Below, in pieces: positions 24,040 through 35,253 of a stretch of DNA of 64,000 bases (positions within the stretch are counted from its first letter, which is position 1; each line of letters starts with the position of its first letter). The notes beneath the pieces were generated by a model. The model saw only the letters and a list, made by a program, of their open reading frames with translations. It searched no databases and was not told the DNA's origin. Origin of the DNA: Garcia nutans (lineage: Eukaryota > Streptophyta > Magnoliopsida > Malpighiales > Euphorbiaceae); the NCBI GenBank assembly GCA_947685225.1, contig CANTUV010000051.1:6572001-6636000 (forward strand), in the 5' to 3' direction. The translations under genes and the position numbers were made by a program.

Positions 24040-25700
24040 CCTAAATGTTGCGCTCGATTAATTACTACTACAAAGTGACACTCACAAGTATATGATGTAA
24101 TTGTAGCAACGGTGATAGCCCCAAGGTCATCTCATAAGGAAGAAATTATTTTTCAATAGTTTGATTAACAAATAAATTAAAATTGAGTGCGTTGTTGAAT
24201 TAGTGAGTCGTAATTAAAATTTCAAAGTAAAAATGAGTAGTAATGCGTAAGATTAATTCAATGCTAGAAATGGTGCCTAGGGTTTTAGATCAATTTAATC
24301 AAAGCTTAATTCTCAAATTATTCATTAATAAAACATTGTATTTTAATTTTTTCCTTATGTTTAATTAGTAATTACCAATTCATTAGTTTTCACATTCATA
24401 AATTAACAACAACCAATTATTTTGAAATATCAAATTAAATAAACCCTAGAACTTATATTTTTAATTCATTCTTAAGATGGTTGATTATATAGTTCTGATA
24501 TCGAATTTCACCTCTTGGTCCATCGTTCAATATTAATTGATTAATAGGTGGCCAATTTATCAAACTAACCTTAAGTCCAATGCAATCAACCAATAACACG
24601 ATATACTAATAAAATTATCAAATCAAGTCATTTAATCAAATCTACTACAACCAAAAGCATGAGTAAATTATCTCATCATTAATTTAAAACAAATATCCAT
24701 CTCAATATTCATTAAATCAAAATTATACATTATAATATTAATGTTCATAATAAAACAATAACAATCTAAAAATGAATTAAAAGAGAATATGAAAAACCCC
24801 TTGTAGACACCAAGAGTTGAACTACCTGTCTTCCTCCTAGCTTCCACCTTGATATATGATGAATAACTTTCAAGCCCTCTTCAATCAATGATTCTCCTCT
24901 TGAAAGATGGAATGGTAACTCTCTCAAGCTTACAACTCTAATCAAGCTTTCTTCAAACTCTAATCTTCTAAGGAGCTTGCTCACTCAATTTGATTCCCAA
25001 ACTTGATTAAATCTTGTCTATGAAAGAAATGAAAGATGAATGAAAATATGAAGATGGAGAGAGAATGATGTCTCCCATTCAAAACAAAAACAAAACTAAG
25101 AACTAGATAGCTCTTCAAATAAGCCCTAAATGTGTATGTCCTTCCATGCCTCCACTTCCAATTCCTTTCCATTTTTTAAGACACTAATTATGTCTTGCCA
25201 ACTCACACACCACTCTTTGTCTCTCTCTTTTTCTTTGTTTTATATTTCTTCCCATAAATCCATCCACCTTTTACTCATTTTTAATATTTCTTTTTAAAAA
25301 GAAAAGTCTTTTGTCCCCCCAATTGTCCCTCACTCCGTGCAAAATAATTCAAAGGGGCCATATGAGACACGGCCAAGCCTTGAGGTCATGTCCATAGCTG
25401 CCCATCTTTCTTCTTCCTTTCCAGGTGTGATACAGCCAGTGGCTTGGCCGTGTCTTCTGCCAGTGTCTGCCTCTATCTAATTTTTTTGAAGGACACGACC
25501 AAGCTAAGTTGCTTCAGCCCATGTCATGTGAGTGGTTCATACCTCTTGCCTTGGATGAGAGACACGGTCAAGTCATGAAGTGTCTTAGCCATATCTCATA
25601 TTTTTTCACCACTTTGATCCATCGATCCATTCTTTTGCACTTCCATCTAAATAAACACTTCAAGCAAACTTTAAGCACAAATTAAAAGAAAAATTAACTT
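24040..25700. repeat. Probable derelict retroelement sequence, unclassified
   Basis: The tract has TE-like hallmarks but no ends: an AATTGTAGCAACGGTGA...CCCAAGGTCATCTC block near 24100-24140, resembling non-coding sequence repeated in many plant genomes; a region of simple CDS-like composition with no homology (24770-25170); and a tract (25360-25620) with four imperfect ACACGGCCAAGC / GTCAAGTCATGA repeats. No gag, pol or LTR pair was recognised. Confidence 0.3.
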
Positions 25701-26939
25701 AAAGCCAATAAAAATTAACCTAAACATATACACATATTTGATCAAAATACTAAAGCACAATGCTCCAATCTTCATTGTTATAATAATCCCATATGCATAG
25801 TGCTCATCTCTTTTGCATCAAACCCATAAAGAAATTAATATTTCACTAAAATTAGAGAACAAATTTTTAATTTTTGTGTAGAAATGTTTGATGGTCAATT
25901 TCAAAGGAAATTTATAATAGCCCAAACAAAACATTTTTTTTTCATTCTTCTGAGCATATTTGTGAATTATAAAAGCACTGAAGAAGATTACGAAATAGAA
26001 TTCAATAAGAAAATTAAAAATCCAAATAATAAAAAGAAGGGAATTGATAGAGAGAAATTAAAAATCCCACCTTGATTTTATTTTCGTATTTGAATTTTGA
26101 TGAGAGAGACATGGTTTATAAAGCTAGTGGGGGACTTATTCAAGAAGAAATATGTAGTTGAATCAAGTTTTTAATTTTCTATGAAGCATATCTAACAAGT
26201 AGAAAATGGAAAGAACTAAATAGTTAAAAAGAGAAGAGACTCAAATCAAAAAATCCCTTAAATCGGACAAGAAATAACAGTTGCTTTCGTCGCCGCCGCT
26301 AAGAAATCATCAGACATTTCTCTTTCGAGTCTTGATTTTGGATTCATTGAAAATATCATCATAGTCTCACCAGGCATCAATCATATAAACACGTAAACAA
26401 ACAAAAATCTCTCTCTCTGATATGTATAAATGATTAAGGGTTGTTAGTAACCAAAACAAAGGTACTATAATCACCAGCTTTGTTACCGATCGAACAGGGC
26501 AATGTTAATCACGGCAAAATTTTTTTTTGATATACTGTAATTATTTACTCTATTGGATTGAAGGTGAAATTGGGGGTAGAATGGGTTTGGCAATATGCTT
26601 TTTGGGTTTTCTTTCTTTTTTATTGTTTATTTGAATTAATTTTATTTATAATTATTATTTTATTTGTAAATTTATAAATAAAATTATATTAAAAATTTTG
26701 ATTAAATTTCCATTTTTTAAATTAATTTTTAATTTGTAGTTTAATATAATAATATTAAATTTTTTATTAAATTTTCATTTGTTTATCAAAATTTTTAATT
26801 TTTAATTTAATATAATATTATAAACAAATTTTAATTTAAATAATTTTTAATAAATAATATAAAAAGATTTTAGAATTTCAAAAGTAATAATTTAACTTAT
26901 TGAACGCCAATTTTGACATTTTATATTGCACATTGATTT
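25700..26939. other. AT-rich DNA, nothing recognised
   Basis: There is one mildly GC-richer patch at 26270-26380 and TCTCTCTCTC near 26410. A 39-residue reverse-strand frame (26258-26377) has no recognisable similarity. No element ends were found. Confidence 0.4.
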
Positions 26940-27303
26940 GCTATGTTTAGATAGGGTGTAAGGAGGTTAAACAAAGTAAAATAAGATAAAATATTTATTT
27001 TTTTTGTGTTTGGAAAGAATGTAAGGTTAAATAAAGTAAAATGAGAAATTTGTACTCTTATATTATTTTAGTGAAAAGTAAGTGAAGGTAAAGTTTAATA
27101 TTAATTGACTAAAATATCTTTTTAACATCTCTTAACACCCCAAAATGAGGTGTTAAAATTTTTGTGAAAAAATAACACTCATTAATCATTCATTAACCTT
27201 ATAAAATCTTCTCCTTCGATCTATCATCTTTCCAAACATGATTACCATGCTTCACATTCATTAACCCTACCTACCTCTCCTTCACCTCTTCCCAAACATA
27301 GGC
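26940..27303. mobile_element. Probable MITE, 364 bp
   Basis: The left end GCTATGTTTAGATAGGGTG and the right end, read in reverse, GCCTATGTTTGGGAAGAGG form imperfect inverted termini, continued by GTAAGGAGGTTAA and GAAGGAGAGGTAG. The interior repeats GTAAGG(A/T)...AAATAAAGTAAAAT. Target duplications are not clear. Composition and size fit a Tourist or hAT MITE. Confidence 0.5.
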
Positions 27304-27489
27304 TAAGTTTAATAGTATTCATGAACTTTTTAGAAATGAACATCACGTATTATGCCACATATGCAGATGGGGTTAAACTATTATGAAAAATACAAGTCTA
27401 AGAGGTAAAGTGGTTAATTGAATAATAAATATGATAAAATAACTAAAGTTGGCAAGTTCAGGTGGAGTGACGAATATATTAAACTTATT

Positions 27490-27580
27490 ACTCCCTCCAT
27501 TCTCTTTATATAGAAAAAAATTATATTTAAGGTGTTCTTTTTATATAGAGAAAAATATTTAAAATAAAAATTATAGGAGA
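27490..27580. mobile_element. Stowaway-like MITE end fragment
   Basis: ACTCCCTCCATTCTCTTTAT resembles the CTCCCTCCGTCCC terminus of Stowaway (Tc1/mariner) MITEs, followed by two TTTTTATATAG-type repeats. No matching right end was seen. The rest of 27304-28371 is AT-rich without features; no upstream exon of the gene at 28372 was recognised there. Confidence 0.4.
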
Positions 27581-28371
27581 GTGATCCTTAAAGAAATTTC
27601 AAAATTGCAATTGCAAATAACTGTATTTTGCACATCAAACGAGAGTAGTGACAGACAAATATAAGCTGTATAATTAATATGCTTCACTTTTCAATGTATA
27701 AATTAATGCTATGATTATGAGAGATTTTATTAAGTTGCGCTCTGTTTTACTAATTATAACACAACTATAAGTTAGTTTTTATTATATATCACAAGATGAG
27801 CACTAATTTTATCTATCGAGTCCTAGTTATTTGAAAGAGGTGACGATATTTGTATCAGACTGATAATTAGGCCACAATTTTAAATTGTATCGATCGATAT
27901 AATTTGATATTTTCATGTCGAAATTGTTGACTAATTTTAAAATAAATTTATTTATGTTAAATGACACATTATCATTTTTAGGCCATAATTATGATTGATA
28001 TTTGTCCCCAAATTTGTAAATTTATACACAATCACTATATATTTTTCTTTGTTCTTTAATATTTTATACACAAATTTGTAAAATATTACACCATATGAAA
28101 ATGATTTAATTGTACATAATGAGTCACGTTGTTTGCATACGAATATATGCACTTATTGTATAAGTGGATGACAATCTATCTCTTCCATTTAAAAAAAAAA
28201 ATTGGATCATAAATGCTCCTATATCCTTAAATTGTCTCTCTCTTACATTATAAATATATATTGATTGTTTTCTCTGGGCTTTGTTTGGTTGCTAGAAAAA
28301 TGCATATTTTGCATTATGTAAGCAATACGTTGTAATGATCCTAGCCTTCAATTTCATTGTCTTACTTACAG

Positions 28372-29024
28372 ATATATTCTGTGCGAGACATATCTATAAG
28401 TAGTATAGAGAGGTTTTCAGATTCAAGTAACCGGCGTCTTCTAAAATTCATTCTCTCTGATGGGCACAACGAGATAATTGCGATAGAGTACTCTCATATA
28501 CCGTCTATTCCTAATGATGTTGTTCCTGGTGCTAAGGTATATTTTTTTTCACTAGGTTGCGTATTTTTTATTTCAAAATTCTACTTTTTACTTCTTTACC
28601 AGTTGACATAATACGTCCATGTTAAGCCTAGCAATGATCTAAAGTTGTACATCTGTGGGAATTTGTTATTTTCTTGGCAGAATGTATTTATATGTCAATT
28701 ATTATGTACCCTAAAGGGAAAAGATAATTTTTAATTAAGCTTATAAATTGCTACTTATTGCTTCGCATATTTGACTGGAAAATAAAGCTCCCATACATAA
28801 TGGTATAGTATGCTTGAACCCAAAAGTTATAACTCTAATAGGAGGTGTTGTGCAATCACTTTATGAAGAATGGCAAATGAACAAAAAATATTCGGGTTTC
28901 TCTCATTCATCCATGAGATCATCACAGGAAACTGATAGCAGTGGTCCTCCTCCATTTGAGAAGTTGCAAATTGCAGCACCGTTTCATCACTTTCGTTAGT
29001 CTTATCAGCAAGGCAAACCTGTCG
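28372..29024 (+). pseudogene. TDRD3/RMI1-like OB-fold protein, 5' surviving exons (decayed gene)
   Basis: Two exons encode the OB-fold region of the plant TDRD3/RMI1-like family (DUF1767/RMI1_N). Exon A (28372-28536, after CTTACAG, ending GCTAAG/GT) gives IYSVRDISISSIERFSD, then LSDGHNEIIAIEYSHIP and NDVVPGAK. Exon B (about 28769-29024) gives NGIVCLNPKV, GGVVQSLYEEWQMN and PPPFEKLQIAAP. Family members nick or bind nucleic acid only as scaffolds, linking a helicase/topoisomerase III or methyl-arginine partners. Damage: the acceptor before exon B reads CAT instead of CAG, the next codons contain TGA (28772-28774) where Arg CGA is expected, and TAG interrupts at 28997-28999. No N-terminal exon is visible upstream. 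The gene continues at 35254 beyond a copia element in the intron. Confidence 0.75.
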
Positions 29025-29087
29025 GTTAGTGTTTACAAGCTTTTGAGTATAAAAGTCTTAGCTTGTAGCTCTATAGGTAGGAACTAT

Positions 29088-32000
29088 ATATTAGCACATG
29101 TATCTCTGACTAGCCACAGCTTTGGTGCTGAGATACTGATTTTCTATTCCTTGATTTTGGTTTCTGTTACAGATTTTCTGCTTGTTTAAATTCAAATAAA
29201 TCTCCTCTATTTTAGGAGATATTAATTACTCTTATGTATAAATTCAGTTCAGTTCCTCAATAAAATTATTAAGTCATTCCTGAATTTCTCTTTGTTTATA
29301 TGGTATTAGAGCTGGATTAGCTCTAGCGAGTAATATTCTCTGAATATCCAACCCAATCTCATCAAATGGCCTCCAACGTAAATGTCATTAATGCTGATTC
29401 CATTAACAACAATACTAATGTTGTTCAATTCAATCCAGTATCTCAATTACCAATTAAACTTATTGGCAGCCACAATTTTGCCACCCGAAAAGCCCAAATA
29501 TCGATGCTCATGCATGGACACAACCTGTTTGGCCATCTAGATGGAACCACCCCAACTCCCTTACCTACTCTTACCCAAGGTAATCGGCAAATTACTAACC
29601 CCAACTACAGTATTTGGTTCCGACAAGACCAATTGATCCAGAATGCAATCATGGCATTTGTCGATTCAACAATTGCTCCAACTGTCGCTGCTGCCTCAAC
29701 CGCCAAACTTGCATGGAGCTCTCTTCACACAACCTATGCAAATAAGTCCCAAACATGAATTTTCAGCCTAAGAGACCAGCTTGCTTGTCTTACAAAGGAC
29801 TTCCAATATGTGACAGATTATCTTCATCAAGCTAGATCTCTTTGTGATGAACTTGCAACAGTAGGAAAGCCAGTCTCTAATGATGAATTAATTGTGAAGA
29901 TTCTCAGTGGGCTTGGACCAGAATTCCGTGAGATTTTTGCTGCAATTCGAGCCAGAGATTTTGTTATCTCCTACGAAGAATTATATGAGAAGTTGTTTGA
30001 TCACGAACTATTTCTTCAACATGAGGAATCAAAGAAGGTGTCGACTCCAATCACAGCTGCAATTGCCACCCATAATAGATTCAAAAATTTCAACAATCGC
30101 AATAATCGTCTATCCAATAACAACACAAACTCTCAGTCGGGCCCCAATAATCGCTCCAATTCTTCTACTCAAGGGCGTTCCATGAACAACAATCCAATAC
30201 GTTGTCAATTGTGCAATAAACTTGGTCATACGGTGAATGTCTGTAGATTTCAATCTCACAACCATCTAGAAGCCAAGGCCAATTATGTCTCCGCTAAGCA
30301 AGCTACTGCTAGTCCATGGATTCTTGACTCAGGTGCCTCTCACTATGTTACTGTTGAACTTCACAGTTTATAAGAATATACTGGTTCAGAAGGAATAGCA
30401 ATGGGCAATGGTAAAACTATTCTGATCACTCACATTGGTTCTACAAAATTAATTGCATCAGATAATGCTTTTAAATTGCATAACACCTTATGTGCACCTG
30501 ATATTAAACAAAATCTTATTTCTGTTTCAAAGTTTAATCAAGATAACCTAACCTCCATTGAATTCTTTCCTTTTGATTTTTGTGTGAAGGACTTGGAAAC
30601 GAGGACTCCACTGGTTTACGGTCGGAATAGAGACGGACTTTATGAATGGCCCAACTTCACCAAGTGCATCAATCCCATCGTTAATTCTACCATGACAATA
30701 ATTCCTCTCCATACATGGCACAACCGTCTTGGCCATCCCCACCTTCAAATTTTAAGATTTATTGTAAATAAATTTGCTTTATCAGTTCATCAAGAGATAA
30801 GTTCACTTTTTGTAACTCATGTTGCTCCAATAAAGTGCACCATTTTTCCTTCCAACAGTTGTCCCTAACTAGTAATGCTCATCTTCAAACTTGATTTAGT
30901 GATTTGTGAGGACCCTCCCCAGTTTTTTCCATTAACAAAAAAAGATACTATTGTGCTTTTGTTGACCAATACACCAAATACACCTGGTTGTACACACTTA
31001 AAAATAAAAGTGATATTCAAGAAATATTCAAAAAAAATTCCATCCATTAGTGGAAAAATATTTTAAAACCAAAATTGCTTCACTTTACACTGATGGTGGA
31101 GGAGAATATAAAAGCTTAGATCCATATCTTAGCTCCCATGGCATAGAACACTTAATCTCACCTCCCCATGGGAAATTATTATCCATATCTAGTCACCGGC
31201 ACATTGTTGAAACTGCCAAGACCCTTTTACATACTGCCTCATTACCATCATTTTTTTGGTTTTTTGCTTGTCATCATGCTACCTATTTCATCAATCGACT
31301 ACCCACAAAAACCTAAAAAATCAATCACCATTTGAGAAATTATTTGGTGTTACCCCCAGCTATAATTTCCTACGCACTTTTGGATGTCTATGTTACCCTT
31401 GGCTTAAGCCTTATACTTCAAATAAACTTCAGCCTTGGTCCACCCCATGTGTCTACTTAGGTTTTTCTCAAACTCATTATGCTCATCAATGTTTTGACCT
31501 AACTAATTCTAAAGTTTATATCTCCAGAGATGTGAAATTTTTTAAAGATAATTTTTCCTTTCAAACTATTTTCTCTCATATAAAACTCCATTTTCCTTCT
31601 ATCATGTGGAAAATTTGTGATAACCCACCCTCCAATTTACTAGCCAGCCAAAGCCCACCTTCACCAACTGATCCTAATTCAATATTGCCTTTACCCTCAC
31701 CTATTACTGTTAGGGAAACACACACTAATACAGCACCGTCCGTCTCCACCGGCCATTCTCCTATGGATTTTACAATTTTAGGTACTTCTTTATCTCTCCC
31801 TTCACCTTCACATAATAATTCTCTCATTACATATCATCGTGGCCACACACATCATCCTCTTGCTACCACTCTTTTACCACCCATCTCTTCCTCACCTCCT
31901 CATCTTATATCAAGCAGTAATCCAACAACACACCAAAATCCCTCCCCCTCACCACCACCACCACCACCACCACGTAACCGCCCCACCACAAGATCCTAGA

Positions 32001-33823
32001 ATAATATATTTTGACCTCGTAAACCTTTTGATTATCTTGCTCACCTTTCCCCTGCCATAACTCTCCATACATTTAAACAAGCCCAAAAATACCCAGAATG
32101 GAAACAGTCAATGCAAGCATAATTTGATGCATTAATTCGAAATCAAACGTGGGAACTTGTTCCCAAGGCTTCTAACCAGAATATTATTCAGTGTAAATGG
32201 ATTTACAGGATAAAAAGGAAAGCAGATAGTTCATTTGATCGATGCAAGGCTTGCCTAGTAGCCAAAGGATTTACTCAACGTCTCAGCATTGACTATCATT
32301 GCACTTACAGCCCTGTTGTCAAACCAACAACGGTCCGTATTGTTCTTTCTCTTGCTGTACAAAATAATTGGGTTCTGAATCAGCTTGATGTCAATAACGC
32401 ATTTCTCTACGAGACACTTGAAGAAGAGGTTTTTATGTCTCAAGCTCCTGGATTTGAAGATTCTACTCATCCATCTCATGTTTGCCAGTTGAGGAAGGCT
32501 ATCTACGAACTTAAACAGGCACCTCATGCGTGGTACAATGAGTTTACATCACATATGCTTAAAATGGGTTTTGTTAAATCCAAATCTAATCCATCTCTTT
32601 TTATTTACCGAACATCGCGAGGCATCATTTATCTCTTGGTGTATGTGGACGATATAATTCTTACTGGCAGTGACACTTTGATAGTCAAACAGATTACTTC
32701 ATCTCTATCAACCCATTTTTCTCTCAAAGATCTTGGTCCCTTGAATTACTTCCTCGGTATTGAGGTTCATCGTAATGCCACTGGAATTATTCTCTCACAA
32801 GCTAAGTACATTTCTGAACTTCTTCATGATCTCAATATGCATGAATGCAAGGGTGTCCAAACTCCAATGAGCTCTACTCAAAGTTTACAGTTGAATGATG
32901 GCAGTCCCTCTCATAATGCCACTTAGTATCGACATGTAATGGGAAAATTACAGTACTTGTCGTTTACTCGACCTGATGTTGCCTTCTCTGTCAATCGGTT
33001 ATCTCAATTCATACATTCCCCATCTGAATCTCACTGGAAAGCTGTCAAAAGTCTTCGCCGGTATCTTAAACAAACTGCTCATTATGGTCTTCGCCTCACT
33101 AGTTGTAGCAACTCTACCCTCACTATGTATTCCGATGTTGATTGGGCCGGAAACATTATTGATCGAAGTTCTATGACAGAATATCTTCTTTATCTTGGTC
33201 TTAATCCCATCAGTTGGTCTTCAAAAAAATAAAGAACCATTGCTCGTTCATCTACGGAAGCTGAGTATCGAGCCGTTGCCACAACTAATGATGAAACAAC
33301 TTGGGTTAAAAATCTACTCAAAGAACACGGTGTATCTTTGTGTCTCCCACCTACCATTTACTGTGACAATCTCTACTTATGTCACAATCCTGTCCTTCAT
33401 AGCAAAATGAAACATGTAGCTTTAGATTTTCATTATGTCAGACAGAAAATTCAAGATCAACAGCTTATATTCAGTCACATTTCTAGTCCAGATCAATTAG
33501 CTGATACACTCACAAAGCCACTTGCAAAAGAACTCTTCAATCATCACTTATCCAAGCTAGGTGTTGTTCCATACCATCTAGCTTGAAGGGGGGGGTATAT
33601 TCACATGTGTCTTTGACCAGCCACAGCTTTGGTGCTGAGATACTGATTTCTAGTCCTTAATTTTGGTTTTTGTTACAGATTTCTACTTGTTTAAATTCAA
33701 ATAAATCTCCTCTATTTTAGGAGATATTAGTTATTACTCTTGTGTATAAATTCAGTTATGTATAAATTCAGTTCAGTTTCTCAATAAAATTATTAAGTCA
33801 TTCCTGAATTTCTCTTTGTTTAT
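29088..33823 (+). mobile_element. Old degenerate Ty1/copia element in an intron of the TDRD3-like gene
   Basis: Short LTRs flank a plus-strand copia interior: 5' LTR about 29088-29300 and 3' LTR about 33597-33823. ACTAT occurs on both sides (29083-29087 and 33824-33828). A TGGTATTAGAGC primer-binding site follows the 5' LTR (29301-29312), and a polypurine tract GAAGGGGGGGG (33585-33595) precedes the 3' LTR. The LTRs differ by many substitutions and indels, including a 14-17 bp duplicated TATAAATTCAGTT block in the 3' copy, so the insertion is old. The LTR ends are not the usual TG...CA (they read near ATATT...TTTAT). The gene around it is also broken. Confidence 0.85.
29366..33586 (+). pseudogene. 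gag-pol: Copia gag-pol polyprotein, multiply broken
   Basis: Copia domains run in the usual order: Gag from ATG 29366; CCHC knuckle CQLCNKLGHTVNVC (about 30211-30252); protease WILDSGAS (about 30319); GAG-pre-integrase HNRLGHPH (about 30720); integrase remains with DGGGEY (about 31090) and FINRLPTK (31290-31314); reverse transcriptase with VAKGFTQ, LDVNNAFL and YVDDIILTG (about 32640-32670); and RNase H ending STEAEYRA, with LADTLTKPLA near the end. Most blocks stay in one frame, broken by stops at 29756, 30371, 32924 and 33230. The integrase zone also has frameshifts and a small deletion (30770-31060, 31170). A CCA/CAC run at 31956-31975 encodes polyproline. It cannot make an active polyprotein. 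Confidence 0.9.
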
Positions 33824-33828
33824 ACTAT

Positions 33829-35253
33829 ATTGTTTATACTGTGATTTTTTGTTCTATTGCTATATTACGCTTACAATCCCAAAAAATATTGTTGTGTGCG
33901 ATCGAATGCTAAACAAGTTCATATTTTAAACCAAAGCTTTATTTGGTCAAGGGAAAAGTTGGAGCTAGTAAGTTTTGTCGGCATGGCATCTGTTGCATCA
34001 ATGTGGATAAAGACTTTCACAATGATGGAAATTATTAGTGCAATGGATAGATGAACCTAACCAATTGTAGATTTGTAGTTTTAATCATTCCTCACAAAAT
34101 TGTTGACAATGCAAAAATCTCTGGATGCATGAAAAATGTCTTTACCATTGGATTGTCGCTTACAATTCATGTACTCTGAATATCAGTGATTGAATTCATT
34201 GCCAGTGATAATAGTGTTCTCTGCAATTCTGCTTTTGTACAACTCAACTGTTTTATTGCTCATATTCTAGGGCCCTTTATCTGTTGACATGGACCTTAAT
34301 GGCTACAGTGGGAGTATAGAGGTTGTTTGCATTTTTAGAAAGGCTTTAAGACTCATCTCGCATTCTCCTAAAAGAAAAATGCAATAAATTAACTACATTA
34401 GAACAATATAAAAACTTGAAAGCTTGTAGGAACTTTTTCCTTCCCCATTTTTGACTTAGGGCGGTAGGGATGTAATGGTCTGACCCTTGATGTCTTGTGG
34501 TGTGAAGTAGGTGCTTTACCATTAGACTGTTGGCTTAATGACAATGATGGGATGCATCTTGCTTTCTAAGTTGAAGTAATCTGCAGTGTCTATTGTTGTA
34601 AGTTTGACATCCGCTACAGATTTCATGCGGTTTTTAAGGTTGATGGTCTGGATCTTACTATGGTACTGCAAAGTGCCTTTTTGTTAGGTTTGAAAAGTTT
34701 ATCTCCAAAGTCTTTAAGGGAATTGATAATGAAGCCCTTATATTATGTATGGCAGTTATATGTTTTTTATTTGTTTCAAGAAAGCTTTTTCCCTTTTGTT
34801 TTGAGATTTTAATAGGGATTCTTCTTGTTATTCTTCTTGTAAGTTCTTTATTGTTTATGGTAATGAATATGATTTTCAGACGATTTGATGGCTTAGCTTG
34901 AGAATATGAGTCATTGATGCAGAGCTTCTATGTTAAAAAAAATATACTTGCCAGTCTATTTTGCTGGTCCTGGTCACATTCATGTCTATTTTGCCAGTCT
35001 ATTTTGCATTCATATGTGAGTTAATATGCTCATTTGTCAAGTATAAATTTACTTTTAGGTATTGCAAAAAGCTTCTGCATGCTAAAATGATAAACCTTAG
35101 AATTATTCATCAGTAGCCTGTTCTTAGACTTCAATTAAGTGGGAGAAACTCCTGTCTGTGTATGATACGTTTTGCAATGCATGGTTTGGAGGGCTTATGG
35201 AAGTTGTTTATATCACTTTAATTTCTTATGAATAAAAGGTGTTTATTTTCAAG
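33829..35253. other. Intron of the TDRD3-like pseudogene, nothing else recognised
   Basis: Intron-like T-rich DNA between the copia insertion and exon C. Exons that family members have between exon B and exon C were not found here, so they are lost or unrecognisable. The open frame at 33857-34054 has no similarity. Confidence 0.5.

Noticed and set aside
26258..26377. Reverse-strand 39-residue open frame in a mildly GC-richer patch
   Set aside because: No recognisable motif, no splice partners seen, and short; could be chance. Kept out of the gene list.
31839..32060. Frame with a run of His residues
   Set aside because: Shadow of the CCA/CAC run that encodes polyproline in the copia polyprotein frame.
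34001..35250. Missing TDRD3-like exons in the intron after the copia element
   Set aside because: No stretch with family motifs and matching splice signals was found.
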